This document shows, in pieces, positions 9,612-21,675 of a DNA stretch of 64,000 nt (positions are counted from its first letter, which is position 1; each line of letters opens with the position of its first letter). The stretch is from assembly GCA_021018995.1 (NCBI GenBank), contig CM037585.1, positions 121,356,331 through 121,420,330 on the forward strand. Reading direction: 5' to 3'. A program made the translations under genes and the position numbers. The notes under the pieces are model-generated. The model saw only the letters and a program-made list of their open reading frames with translations. It was not told where the DNA came from and searched no databases. The DNA comes from Chloranthus sessilifolius. Its lineage: Eukaryota; Streptophyta; Magnoliopsida; Chloranthales; Chloranthaceae.

Positions 9612-10683
9612 GATGGAGTTTCTCAAGGACTATGATTGTTCCATACAATACCACTTAGGCAAGGCTAATGTCGTAGCAGAGGCCTTGAGTCATAAGAGTT
9701 TTGCTCAATTAGCTAATCTTATCATGGGGATACATAGATGGAAGTTGTTTCATGATCTTTCATTATATGATGCAAATATCGAGGTACAACCCTTAGGGGC
9801 TTTCTTGGCTAACATTACAGTGAGACCGACAATCTTTGAGCATATTCATGAGCTACAGATGAAAGACCCAAAGTTAACTAAAATTCGACAAGATGTCATT
9901 GAGGGCACCAAACCAGAATTCTCGGTGAAAGACGGTGGTTCCTTACTATTCAGGGGATGCCTTTGTATTATAATTGATGCCTCTCTACGGTATACTATTT
10001 TAGATGCGGCTCACAAATCGAGATATGTGATCCACCCGTTAGCACCAAAATGTATCAGGACTTGAGGAAGAGTTACTGGAGGAGAGGTCTGAAGCAAGAT
10101 GTAGCCAAGTACGTGTCAAGGTGTTTGACATGTCAGTAGGTGAAAGTGGATCATAAACACCCTGCTGGATTGTTGCAACCTCTACCTATACCGGAGTGGA
10201 AGTGGGAATCAATCTCCATGAATTTTATTATAGGTTTACTGCGTACAGCAAAGAGATACAACACTATTTGGGTAGTCGTTGATCAACTGACCAAGTCAGC
10301 TCACTTCTTACCCTACAACACAATGTACACGGCATGAAGACTTGCAGAGTTGTATATGAAGGAGATTGTATGCTTGCGCGGGATTCCCAACAGCATCGTC
10401 TCTGATCGTGACTCGTTATATACTTCAAAATTTTGGAAGAAGTTTCAAGAAGGTATAGGTTTGCGATTGGACATGTCTTGGGACATCAGCCGATCGAGAA
10501 GCATGAAGACATGACCATGATAGAGGAAGCGGCTCAAATATTGGATAGAAAAGTATAAATTTTGCACACGAAGGTCATTCCTTTAGTGCTTGTCAGGTGG
10601 AGGAATCATCCGGGCGAAGAAGCTACTTCGGAATGCGAGGCGGATGTGAGGGAACAGTATCCGAACTTGTTTGAGGAGAATTG
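9612..10683 (+). pseudogene. RNase H end, integrase and chromodomain remnant of the Tekay element
   Basis: The reading begins in the RNase H C-terminus (MEFLKDYDCSIQYHLGKANV). The integrase zinc-binding region follows, with CLTCQ at about 10120 and an internal stop. Part of the catalytic core is at 10140-10450 with [14 protein letters not shown] and VSDRDSLYTSKFW. The usual first catalytic Asp (MDF) reads MNF. The segment carrying the catalytic Glu is missing. A chromodomain-like tail (VRWRNHPGEEATSECEADVR) ends at 10683. Frameshifts near 10060 and 10330 and the deletion make it inactive. The chromodomain is the basis for calling the element a chromovirus. Confidence 0.85.
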
Positions 10684-10888
10684 AGAGCACGCTTGTAATG
10701 TTGCGTTTATTTTTGTAAAATTTAATATGTGTATGTAAGCGAAGGTTCGCATGTATATGTCAACTTTATTAAGGGAGTGGAAAGAAAATTTTGTTTATGA
10801 ACTTGGTCTTGTGTGAAGTCTAACGTAATTTGCATGAAGGTATATGCATCAAGAAATGAGTGGATGCCAAGTCTGGAATATAGACTTA

Positions 10889-10898
10889 AGGGGGGAGG
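10889..10898 (+). promoter_or_regulatory. Internal polypurine-tract-like run
   Basis: AGGGGGGAGG about 200 bases after the chromodomain stop is where a Tekay element normally has the tract next to its 3' LTR. Here the LTR begins only 2 kb later, after the extra ORF. Confidence 0.45.
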
Positions 10899-11220
10899 TA
10901 ACAATATGTAGTGAGAAGCATAAGACAAGTCCGTAAGTGGATAACTTAAAAGCCATAGGGAACCTGACAAAAAGAAAGAAGCTAATGAAGAAAAATCGAG
11001 GATCAAAATTTTTGAAGTTTTGTCAAAACCGATTAATCGATTTTGATTTTTGATTAATCGAAAATTGTTCGATTGAACGACTGGCTCACATCAGTGAGCT
11101 GAAAGGACCCTAGCCATTGGATCGTTTATGCACGGTAAGTCCTAAATCTCACCAAATTTCCTTGCATTTGGAGCATTTTTAAAGCCCTAGGTTGAATTTT
11201 TTTTACTTTAAAACCCTAGA

Positions 11221-12580
11221 ATGCCACCTAAAACTTGGCAAGCTTCGAAGCAAGCGGCTTCTAAAATACCTATACAGCGTAAGACGCAGCGCCACCAGCA
11301 CTATCACCTTCACCTTCACTTTCCTCTTCGTCATCATATTCGGCGGAGGCGTCATCACACGAATCGTCACCACCACCATCTCAACCGGGCCATTTGGCGC
11401 AACCAAATGAATGGTGGGCCGCGAAGGATTTTGAGGACGAATACACCATTGGCGAGGCTCTGTTTGAGGATCCCGAGGTTGAGGGCAGGACAAAATGGGC
11501 TCGAAAATACCTCATGGATGCGGGCCTCGGTAACCTCTTGAAGCCTTTACATGGCTATTATTACCCTAGGCTGGTTAGACTATTTTACCAACATCTAAAA
11601 GCGGGTAGCGTGACCGGCACCATTACGACCAAAATCGATGGTCGTAAATATATTTTTAGCCTGCGCCACATTCATGAATCCTTGGAATGTTTTCCTATAT
11701 ACGTACCCGAGACCAACCTTTTACCCCCATTTGATCAGCCCATAAATTTTGAAGAAATTAGAACCGAAATGACCAAGGAAAATAAAGGGTCCGAAAAGTT
11801 CATTCGAAGGGTTGACTTACCCCCTCATATGAGGATGCTCGACACTATCATTAAGTGCAACCTCTACCCTATGTATCATGACATTGAAAGGGTAGAGGGG
11901 GTGCAACAGGCGTTGTATGCGGTATACCGAGGCCGTTGGTTCGACGCTACTAAACTGGTGTTAGAGGGCATGGTTTATATCAAGGTAAGATGATGAAGGG
12001 ACCTTTAAGACCAAAGGAGCATATGCCATATTCTCATCTTATTTCTAGCATGATTGAGTGCTACTCTGCTGTCGAAGAGTATGTTATTCCTTCGACCGAG
12101 CCGAGAGCCACTAACCATGTCAAAATTACTCCATCGCTTCCTGGAGCCGAAGCTACAACCTTTTGAAAAAGTTGCTACCACCGGAGGGACCAGCACCTGC
12201 CCCCGCTGATGATGCTCCACCACAATAGGATCACCTAGCAGCAGGGGAGCAGCCTCCTAACCCTGTACAGCCTACAGAGCAGCCTCTGGTGCCACCTACT
12301 GCTCCTACGCAGTTAGCTCTGACTACTCATGTGCCCCCTCACCGCCAGCGTGCGCCTCCAACCATAGCAACCATAGATGATGTTTTTGGCAAGGATGGAG
12401 GACAACAATCAACAAATGAACTGCCAATTTGATTTCCCCCTATACCAAACTATGCAGTATATATATCCCAATGATTACCACCAGCGCATAGCAGCGGAGC
12501 GGACGTGGACTCCTGACGCGTTTGGTTCGAGTACGCAGGGACAAGACGCGGAGGATCGACCAGGGGATGGGACTGCCTGA
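11221..12580 (+). pseudogene. Extra ORF between pol and the 3' LTR (plant transposon-protein-like domain)
   Basis: The start MPPKTWQASKQAASK is at 11221. A frameshift near 11280 leads into a Ser/Pro-rich linker and then a 200-residue domain (11394-11993) with NEWWAAKDFEDEYTIGEALF, RLFYQHLKAGSVTGTI and GRKYIFSLRHIHESL. Its layout recalls the 'putative plant transposon protein' domain often carried by plant retrotransposons. That is recognition by pattern, not a search. After a frameshift near 11990 the reading goes on (KGPLRPKEHMPYSHLISSMI), then a Pro-rich part, and a final block ends at 12580 (TWTPDAFGSSTQGQDAEDRP). Sense orientation, broken by at least two frameshifts and a stop near 12164. 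Confidence 0.65.
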
Positions 12581-12962
12581 TTCTTAGCTTTAATGCTTGT
12601 TTTTGGGTTTTGATTATTTAGTGCATTTTGGGAACATGGTGGGGAATGTATATTGTACTTTCTTTTTGAAACTGTGGATGTTTCTTTTTGGGGGAACGCA
12701 TAATGTAGTTTTAAAACAATATTTAGAATTCCGATGTACTGAACAATGTGGCATGGTTGCCATTATTTCTTTTTGAGCTAATACAATTCAAATCTTTATT
12801 TTCTTCAACTTTCTGTTTTTTGTTAATTATGTGAAAATGCAGTTGAGCGTTATGCAGGATGTGTTGTGATTGCGGTTGTATCCATCGTCATGTGTTAATG
12901 TGTGTGGGTCTTCCATGGAAAGGGCGGCCTTTGGGTGCATTTTCGAGGATGAAAATTTCCTA
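12581..12962 (+). other. Non-coding stretch before the 3' LTR
   Basis: T-rich, 380 bases. I see no gene. It leads into the polypurine tract. Confidence 0.6.
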
Positions 12963-12973
12963 GGTGGGGAGAA
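12963..12973 (+). promoter_or_regulatory. Polypurine tract of the Tekay element
   Basis: GGTGGGGAGAA lies immediately before the 3' LTR and would prime plus-strand DNA synthesis. Confidence 0.75.
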
Positions 12974-15394
12974 TGTAACATCCCTGAAAGTTTGGACTCC
13001 GAAGAGTATTCTCGAGATGCGTGCCCGACTGGTCATAAGTTTGACCAAGTGAAAGTCAACTTGATAACTTAGGTTAGACTAGGTTTGGGGTGAAAGTGTA
13101 CATGTGTGTGGTGTTGGATCTTTTAATAAGGTCATATACACTTGTTATAGGTGCGTGTGCTTTGCACCAAAGAAATGGATTGGGTTAAATGAGCTAAAAG
13201 CTAAGAGAAGTTATTTCTCTTGGGTTTTAGTAGGTGGTTAGGGATTTATGAAGAGAGAGAGAGAGAGAGAGTGAGGAAGGGAGAGGGAGTAAATGCCAAG
13301 AATTTTGTGTGGATTGTGGATTGAAGACGTACGTGGGCTTTAATGTCGAAGGCAAAGTGTGTGAGCTCGTGAAATCAAAGCTCGGAGCCCTAAACCATGA
13401 TCAAAGCCATTGGATCATCTATACTTTGGATTTAAGGTAAGATTTCATTGAATTATGATGTGTGAAATGTTTATGCATGAATTTATTAAATTAATGGTGA
13501 ATTAAAGAAATAGAAAAAGAAAAAATTGAAAGAAAAGAAAGCTTAATAAACAGCCCGAAGAGGGTTGTTTTCTATCAAAATCGTTTAATAGAATTGAGAA
13601 TCGATTAATCGATTTTTTATAGAAAGCAAATCTGGAGACTAAAGCACGAAACTGATTAATCAAAATTAATTCGATTAATCAATTTTTGGTTTTCGATTAA
13701 TCGATTTGGAGTCGATTAATCGACTAGAAACTTTTAGTGGCTGGAAAAATCTGAGGTTTGGAAAACAGATTAATCAATTTTGGGATCGATTAATCAATTT
13801 TGGAATTTCGATTAATCGATTTGGGTTCGATTAATCTAATTTGGAAATTCGATTAATCGATATTGGGATCGATTAATCGATTTTGACAATTTTTGTGTGG
13901 GTTCTGTTTTGGACCATGGAGTTCTAGGAAGGCCTTGTACCCCTCTTTTATGCATCATTCTTGATGCTTTGTGTATGACATGATGTACTTTAGATTGAGC
14001 ACTTGGATATGAACATGGGGAGCTACCTTGGACCTTGATGCTTGGGGTTGAAGCACGTGAGGTAGGGAATACTTTGAACATCTACTTTGATTACGATAAC
14101 ATATATGTAGTAATGTGAAAATATGTATACATGTGTGAGGGCATAGAGATATGCTTGTGTTTTCAAAAATTAGTTAAAACATGTGAATTTAAGGTGTGTG
14201 TACACTAAGGAAGAAACCAGTAAGCATATAAATGTGTGACATTCCAGGGATGTATTTCTTTTGATGTGAGCATCTGAGTGATGCATATGAGTATGTGACA
14301 TCCCAGGGATGTATAGTCAAATGAGAAATTATATGAATGAGACTTGAACAAACATTGAATATTATAATTATCACAATTACACGATTATAAACTATATATA
14401 TTTTACATAATTGATTTGAGGTTCGAAAAATACCCCACCGACACGGTGGTATACCCATGACTGACTCGACAGGATATCCGTGACCAGTACGGCGGCCAAT
14501 CCATATAAACATGTGATGAAATTACCAAGAGGGTAACGAGTATGTCAAGTTGCCTCTGTGAATGAGACTTGAGCTTGTATTTAGTTAAAATATAGTTCAA
14601 TTGGACGACGATGGTGGGTATTCCATGAGGATGCTATATTGCTCGACGATTATTTAAGTTATTTGATTTAAGTTTTAAGACCGATCTCCTGGCCTATGTG
14701 AAAAAAATTGAAAACAACTTAACACATGTAGAGTAGCAGATGCATTCAGTTCATGCTTTCAGTAACTTAACTATTTTTCAGCTATCTTTCATTGATAAGT
14801 CATATTTCTATATGTCATGAAATATATGTGAATAAGAAAGATTTATATATTCATCCAGTTATTTTTCCTATTGAGCTATGATGTAGCTCACTCCTTTGAC
14901 TATACGTCACAGGTCCAGTGTTAGTTATTGCCGCTGCTTCGGGAGACGTTGGCCCAGAGGACACTGAGTACGTGCCTGAGGAGGAGTCAGAGCCCATCCT
15001 AAGGAGTACTTCTATAGGACCCTCTGCGTACTTTGATTGTTTTGTGAGAGAGATTGTACGGCTTGGTATGTCTAGCCTTTTGTATCAGATGTATGTAAAT
15101 TTTTGTGAGACATTCTTTTGGCGAACCACCTGGGGTGACGGTTGTTTCGTCACCGATGGTTCAGGTTGGTTCTTTTCTCATGCAGTGGCATGAGATTAGA
15201 ACTATCTTTTGGACTACATGTTTTTGGCCTTATCTTATAGAACTGGAGATTTAGTTAAATGTTTATTCATTAGTGCATGTTTTGTTTTCTAGTTGTGTGG
15301 ATATACTAAATGTTCCGTGCATGTATATGGGGCACGGCCTCGACAGTCGTATTGATGGCACGGGTTTTGGGGTGCCGAAATCCAAACTATCACA
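12974..15394 (+). repeat. 3' LTR of the Tekay element
   Basis: 2421 bp, the partner of 392-2810, followed by the TCTTG target duplication. The palindrome array is at about 13575-13890, the conserved GTAGCTCAC block near 14883, the acidic frame from 14911 (EDTEYVPEEESEP, stop lost by a small deletion) and the hairpin at 15123-15162. Confidence 0.92.
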
Positions 15395-16622
15395 TCTTGA
15401 AAGCCTCTTTTGAGTGCTCTTTTGGTCCTCTTTTGGGGCTTCTTTTTGGCTGATTTTCTTAGTGTTTTCATTAGTTTTTTTGCAGTGTTTAGTTTTTAGC
15501 TTTTAATAATTAGTTTGTAATTAGGAACCAAAGCTTTATAAGGTTTCAGATCTTTTCCTAAAAGATCTAAACACTTGATAAATCAAAGAGCGTTTTTATG
15601 ATAGTTTCGGATTTGTGTTTTGCGTGTGGATCGGAGATGAACGGCTAAAACCGTTCATTCAAGGAGGAAGCGAGCCCTAAATAAGTAGTTAATTTATTTT
15701 AATTCAATCATGTCTTTTTACAAATATTGAATCGTATGGCTTTAAGTGTGTTCCTATTGTTTATCATCGAATGCTCATTTATGGCCGTCGATCTTGGTTA
15801 TCGGCGATAATAAAAGGGTTATTTCACCTAGATTTGATCTTGTAGACTGATTTAGGATGTCATACGATTGATTATTAATATTGTGGTTTCAAATTTGAGA
15901 TACGTTATACCTTTCTCATGATTCATGTCATTGTTGGATGAGTCATAGTGTTTGGTTAAGGTATGTCGAGTCAATAATCACATTCTTTACGAATCATTTT
16001 TCTTGTAGTTAAATGAGGGTTAATATTTATATTCCTTGTCATAATTATTGAATCGCATGGCTTTCAGTTTGAGCATATTATTTTATCATCGAATACTCAT
16101 TTATAATTGTTGACGATGTGATTGGCGACAATAGATCTGATCTTGTAGAATAATTTAGGATGTCGTGCGATTGGATCTTACTGCTGTGATTTTGAATGTA
16201 AGATACGTTATGCCTTTCACATGATTCATGTCATGGTTGGATGAGTCATAGTGTTTGGATAGGGTATGCCAGATTAATAATCACACTCTTTATGATTCAT
16301 TTTTCTTATAGTTAAATGAGGGCAAATAATTTGGCATTGAAATGTGTGATTAATTATTGATAGAAAAATTATAAATCTAGGGTTAGCGAACTCCTTGATC
16401 ATCTTTTCATTGTTGTTTGATTAATCATTATTTTCCTTTCATAAGCCTTGTTTAGATCTTTTTATTTTTATGATTGTGTAGTTGTTAATTTTTATCGTGA
16501 CAAAGATTTTACCTTTGGTACTTCCTTAGGTTCACTTTACACTCTTTCGAATTAATGAAATTTTGTGCTTTCCTGTGGGTGATTTCACCGTGCTACGATA
16601 GATATTGTGCACTTTCAAGGGT
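15395..16622 (+). mobile_element. Right part of the outer unclassified LTR
   Basis: Resumes with TCTTG after the Tekay element. It contains a tandem duplication (15723-16330) and ends with a TTCCTGTGGGTGATTTCACC segment near 16570 that resembles the conserved 3' end of many plant LTRs. The exact end, about 16622, is an estimate. No primer site is recognised after it. Confidence 0.45.
15723..16330 (+). repeat. Two-copy tandem duplication of about 300-320 bp
   Basis: Copy 1 begins near 15723 (TTGAATCGTATGGCTTTAAG) and copy 2 near 16044 (TTGAATCGCATGGCTTTCAG). Both contain TGAGTCATAGTGTTTGG and end at TTAAATGAGGG. The copies have diverged by many substitutions, so the duplication is old. Confidence 0.8.
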
Positions 16623-17823
16623 ACAATTTAAAATCGATCACTCACCTTATCTTATTATCCCTTACCACCTGCAATACAAAACTCATCTTACCAAGAATGA
16701 TACTGTAGAATCACTCCTAAGCATAACGCAAGAATCTTTTCTGAAGAGAATAGCCGAATACTCCTCAAAAAATAATCCTTTTTTCAATTTGCATCATGAT
16801 GCCGCTCGTTGTTGATATCACTTAATATCTTTCAACACTCTTTTTACCCTAATGTTATCTCTTCATCACTCGGGTTGCACCACCTGTGCTTCAACTGCGG
16901 CATGGTCCTCCGTGCGGTCGCGACATACACCTACGGTAGCAGTAAAAGCCCCTCGATCACTACAACCAATCTCCAGATGAATCAGCCTTTTGTGGTTCAT
17001 GATAAAGAAGACAAGAGTTGATATCAACCCCTCATTGAAGAATATTCATCATTCTATCTAGTGTAAAAATTTGCCTCCTTGTGCTAGTCTCTGCACTCAT
17101 TCAGGTAAGTATTATCCCTTCATTTGATATTTCCATAAAACTATGATTAACTTAATATTAAGTACCAAAACCTTTTCAAAACTCAACTTTCCTGATTCAT
17201 GAAACTATTGTACTCCCATAAGAGACAATCATCAATGTGTGTGAGAAGGTTAGAAGGAGTATTTTGGCATATCGAGCGTCTTGACAATTCGAACAAAGGT
17301 CGGGTCCCCAAATCCCGTTTCGATGGATCTACTCAGCGATATCTCGAGAGTCATATTTTTTGAATGTCTTTATTGAATTGATTTAAGTTAAAACCAAATT
17401 TTCAAAACCCTATCAATCTCTCTCATCCATCTATCTATCCTTCTCTCTCTATCCTAGCCCGTTCTTTTCCCCGAGAAATTGAACATCAAGTATATTCAAC
17501 TTTAAGGAATCACAAATGTTTACCAAAAGAGACCCCTGGGGCATGAGCAATAACGCGCCCGCTCTGATATGACCTATACTTTGTTTGCGTATAATCCCCC
17601 TGCCTGGTTGTGGTATGCACCCTTGACAGTGGAAACACATCTTGATTGCTACAACCGGCCTCTGAATCGTCCTTTTACTTAGCTTTTGCTGAAAGATAAG
17701 AAAGTCAAGCAAGTCATGTCAGCTCATTTCGGTTCATACCTATGATTTCCCTAAGAAATGGGAGGATGTTTTTGTCAGGGTGTCTACTTTCTTCAACGCA
17801 TCCTGCTCCGCAAGAATGCACTG
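16623..17823 (+). other. Unassigned stretch before a Tat-type LTR
   Basis: No gene recognised. The position just before a polypurine tract and Tat LTR start suggests it is the decayed 3' internal part of a plus-strand Tat element. The small ORFs show no family features. Confidence 0.4.
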
Positions 17824-17835
17824 AAGAGGGGCATC
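17824..17835 (+). promoter_or_regulatory. Polypurine tract of a plus-strand Tat-type element
   Basis: AAGAGGGGCATC directly precedes TGTAGACACCCC. The same tract-LTR junction is seen on the minus strand at 29359-29369 next to the well-defined Tat element. Confidence 0.7.
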
Positions 17836-18394
17836 TGTAGACACCCCATTTTTGACCTCTTGGAGTATACAAACTGTTTGATCAACCAATAACCTAGCCT
17901 TGAGCTCTAGAAAAGCCAACCTTATTCAAAAGCCTTAGTAACGACCCAAAATCCCCTTTAGAGCATAACTGGGGATCTCAAGTCGTCAGTTACATATAAT
18001 GATCGTGATGCAGCATTTATTATAATGATAAATGAAAAAGGTGGCCAATTTTTTTTTTTAAATGTATTAAAAGAATAAATGCTAAATGACTCTAGTAGCT
18101 CAACAGTATGAATTGACAACTAAGTCGCCCATGACAACCATATGTCATGATAATAAGTGATCCAATATTAATATTAAGTACAATTAAAAATCGTGGCAGA
18201 ATAAAGTAAAGTCATAATTTACTAAGTCTCCCCAGATACTCATTAGAAGTAAAACTAAATAACGTCCTGGCTCTCAAATCCAATAAGAGTAATCTCCTAC
18301 AACGAAAAGGCCATAAAAATCAAACTTATGAACATATAAAGCATAATAGTTATAATAACTTCAATTAAAACATTCAATCATACTTACAAAGAAA

Positions 18395-18490
18395 TTAGAC
18401 AGTTGGAAAATGATTTTCGGGGTTCTCGTCAATGGCACCCTCTTCTACGAAATCTTCCTCGCCGCCCTCCTGATCTTGATTGGTAGAATC
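18395..18490 (-). other. Candidate acidic coding segment (divergent LTR)
   Basis: After an AG the frame reads DSTNQDQEGGEEDFVEEG, continues through DENPENHFPTV and stops at 18397-18395. It is the most divergent member, but keeps the phase, the acidic composition and the F-P ending. Confidence 0.35.
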
Positions 18491-20437
18491 TGTCGATATA
18501 AAGTCGGAGGGTGAGCAAATTTTCCACGGTGCTTAGTAGAGGTATTTAGTGTACTCCATAGATCAAGTTTAGACTTAACATGGTTTTCAACCATCATATC
18601 TCAATGCATGTATTTAACCTTAAGCTTTTCGTGATTCAAATATAAGTTGTATTATTTTACTTGGATATAAAGAACTTATAGTGTCTATCACATCTGACAA
18701 TAATTTTCAGAAAATATTACTAATAAAATGATTCAATACTCATGTAATATATAAAGTCTATCCATAAAACATATGTTGAATTCATAGACATGTGACTGTG
18801 CCATTTTGGCTGCCTACGTACCCAAATCGGGATCAAGCCAACCATAGTTCAAAATACATACCATTTTTATAATACATCTGATGCATAAAAGAGAGAGACC
18901 CATAATATAGTAATAGTCACAAGCATCACTTAACCCGATAACCGCATCTTTTCACGTAGAAGCAACTCTGTACGTTCCACTCTATATAAGGAAAACTTTT
19001 AGATTGGATGACTCAATCAGGTCTTGTGAAATCCCGTGAAAGTAACTACACCATGAGTAGAACGTAACATAGCTTAATCTTATTGTTGAATTCATAATTT
19101 ACTTATAACGTGTTAGAATTTTTTTATTTCCACAATTTACTTCTCGCATCATATCTTCATTAACGGCTTAAGTCCCATGGCTTATCTTAACTTATCTTAG
19201 CTTATCTCGCCTATGGCTTAGGTCCCGCTGCTTATCTTGACTTATCTTATTTTATCTTATCTGCGACTTAAGTCCCGCGATTATACTTTATAAATGAGCT
19301 TAGCTTATCATCCTTATTCTTTACACCATAACATAACCATCGTCCTCAGTTTAAATCATAAATTTAAAATAACTTAGGCACATAAATAATAGCCTAAGTC
19401 TATATATAGTAAGACGGGAATACCTACCGTCGATAGTTGGCCAACTCATATCACCGGATGCGAACATCCTACTATGTCACTGAAGGCGCAGACCCTCTAC
19501 TAGTCACCGGAGGCGAACCTTCTACTAATCACCGGAGGCGAACCCCCTACTAATCACTGGAGGCTGCGGTCCTCCTAATACATCACCAAATGCAAACATC
19601 ATACTAAATGGACTCGGTATTCGACATAAATCATTAAATAACTTAATTGCGTACTAACTGAGAATAATTTTCGTACGTCATCTTTATTTTACTTAATTTT
19701 GGTCTGTACCATAGTTTCATATAAACTTAATTCATCTTTAATCTTATTCTTACATGTCATCACATCGTAACTTAGCTTATCGGCCATATGTCATAGTATA
19801 AAAGAACATGATATTTTAATAATGAAAGTTTGAAGGGTTACACGAATCTACAAATACCATCATTGTATCTGAACGACTCAAGAATCCTAAGGTAGCGTCC
19901 TGATTAACTGAAATCAGGCATCAAAATGAAAATATATATTAAATATGTAATAATTAGATTATTATAGCAAAAATTTATCTGATTGCTGCTAATTTGTAGG
20001 TTATTAGGTCAAAAGGATAGCATCATTGCGTTCAGAATGCTGAAAAACCTTAAGATACATCCCATTTTCTTAAAATAAGGTTTGTGCGATTTTTAAAGTT
20101 GAAAATACGTGTTTTCTATAGTTTTAAACTTTATGTTATAATATCAATTAACTGAAATAATGAATTAGGAATTTAATTCATCCAATCCGATCCATCGGAT
20201 TGAAAATAAATATAAAATAAGTATGGGTAGGTCACTGGACCCAACCTCTAATTTTACCTCTAGGGTACTCTTATTTGTAAGTCAAAGTTTTTTTTCTAAA
20301 TTCATGGTTGATGGATACTACTAACTAAAGTTATTTCCATAGTCTATCATAAAATCTGAACCGTTAGATTTAAAGATCACGTTGTTTTAAGTGGTTCCAC
20401 AATTTCCAGATATTGGCCCCTAGTTTAAAATCATTAT

Positions 20438-20450
<13 letters not shown>

Positions 20451-20500
<50 letters not shown>
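20451..20500. repeat. AT dinucleotide microsatellite
   Basis: About 25 uninterrupted AT units inside the minus-strand LTR. A second tract is at 20949-20989, with AT-rich flanks to about 21060. Confidence 0.95.
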
Positions 20501-20504
<4 letters not shown>

Positions 20505-20947
20505 CTCAATCTAATGGTATAGAGAGGGGTTTCATGAACCTCAATGCAAACCAAAAATATGGAATCTAAGCCAAAGGTGGTTGCACTTGCAACCACGATC
20601 CATAGAATAGGTGCTCCTTAGAGGGAGCTACAGTGATCTCTTCCGATCGATCACGCCGTATCTGATGGTGGATGATGCCTGTCAGTTGGTCGGGTCTCCG
20701 ATGTTCGGCCGGTAATATTTTGGTTGCCAGAAGATCATCTCCGACGGCGAACCGTCGACCCAAAGTGGCAGGTAACGATTTCTTATATTTTTTTTTTCTT
20801 TCAAATCAGTTGCAGAGAGCCAGTGAGGAAGAAGACTTCTTCCTTCTTTTTTTTTGGTGTTGAGAATAAAGAGAGAGGAAGGAGTCCTCTTTCTTTTTCT
20901 TTTTTTTGTTAAAACAAAGAACCAGGAGACATCTTCTTCTCCAATGG

Positions 20948-20991
<44 letters not shown>

Positions 20992-21576
20992 AATATAATA
21001 TAAATATATTATATTATATAGATATAATACATATATCTATATTTAGATATCTCTATTTATAATGCAATTAAAATTTGTATATATTCTAAATATATATATA
21101 TATACTTTTTACTACTGCAGGAAATGAACGAGGAAGGAGTCTCCTTCTTTACTATTTTTTTGTTTTGTTTCTTTTTGAAGCCTCAATTCAAAGAAGAAAT
21201 GTGACAGCCCGGATTTCTGTACCCAGAAATCCGTGCCATCAGGATCATACTCTGGATGATCCCCGGGACAATCACGAGTGTCTGCTCATATAGCGGAAAC
21301 CAAGCAGACACTATCCAGCAGTGGTAGATCGAGTCAGTCATCTATAAACGCATTTCCCATAAAGAACAATAATGATAGATCAGTTAATTCTATATAAAAC
21401 CAAAAGAATACACATTCTCAAAAAGGAACCAAGAAGAACCATTGGTGATAGAAATCCATCACCCAAACAATGGTTCCCGATAGTGGTTTCGAATAGAATG
21501 CATAAATAATACAATAAGTAATCCTACTAAAATATATATAAAAGTGGCCACCAGGCACACAATAATCCAAAAGGAC

Positions 21577-21675
21577 TCAAGCTTTGAATGTCAATGTCTC
21601 GTCCTCGGCCTCAGCCTCTGGGTCAGGCTGGTAGTCTGGGTCACTCTCTGTGCCGAGAGCTACAGCCTCAGAACC
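21577..21675 (-). other. Candidate acidic coding segment (solo LTR)
   Basis: After AG the frame reads SDPDYQPDPEAEAEDE and stops at TGA (21579-21577). It matches the 7115-7228 copy residue by residue in its first half. Confidence 0.45.

Larger units (their letters stand above)
392..15394 (+). mobile_element. Tekay-type Ty3/gypsy (chromovirus) retrotransposon with nested insertions
   Basis: Complete by its ends: LTRs at 392-2810 and 12974-15394 both start TGTAACATCC and end CACA. The bases TCTTG at 387-391 are repeated at 15395-15399. A tRNA-Met primer site follows the 5' LTR and a purine-rich tract precedes the 3' LTR. Gag, the RNase H end, integrase and a chromodomain survive in broken form. 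Long LTRs plus a chromodomain place it in the Tekay/Del group. Protease and RT have been lost where a minus-strand element and an LTR fragment now sit (about 4139-9611). An extra ORF lies between the chromodomain and the 3' LTR. It cannot move on its own. Confidence 0.92.

Noticed and set aside
16555-17021. Two plus-strand ORFs after the outer LTR
   Set aside because: Short, no recognisable domain, no splice or promoter context.
17449-17712. Minus-strand 87-codon ORF with MCFHCQGCIPQPG
   Set aside because: The Cys pattern does not match a zinc knuckle, and the surrounding region reads as decayed retrotransposon on the other strand.
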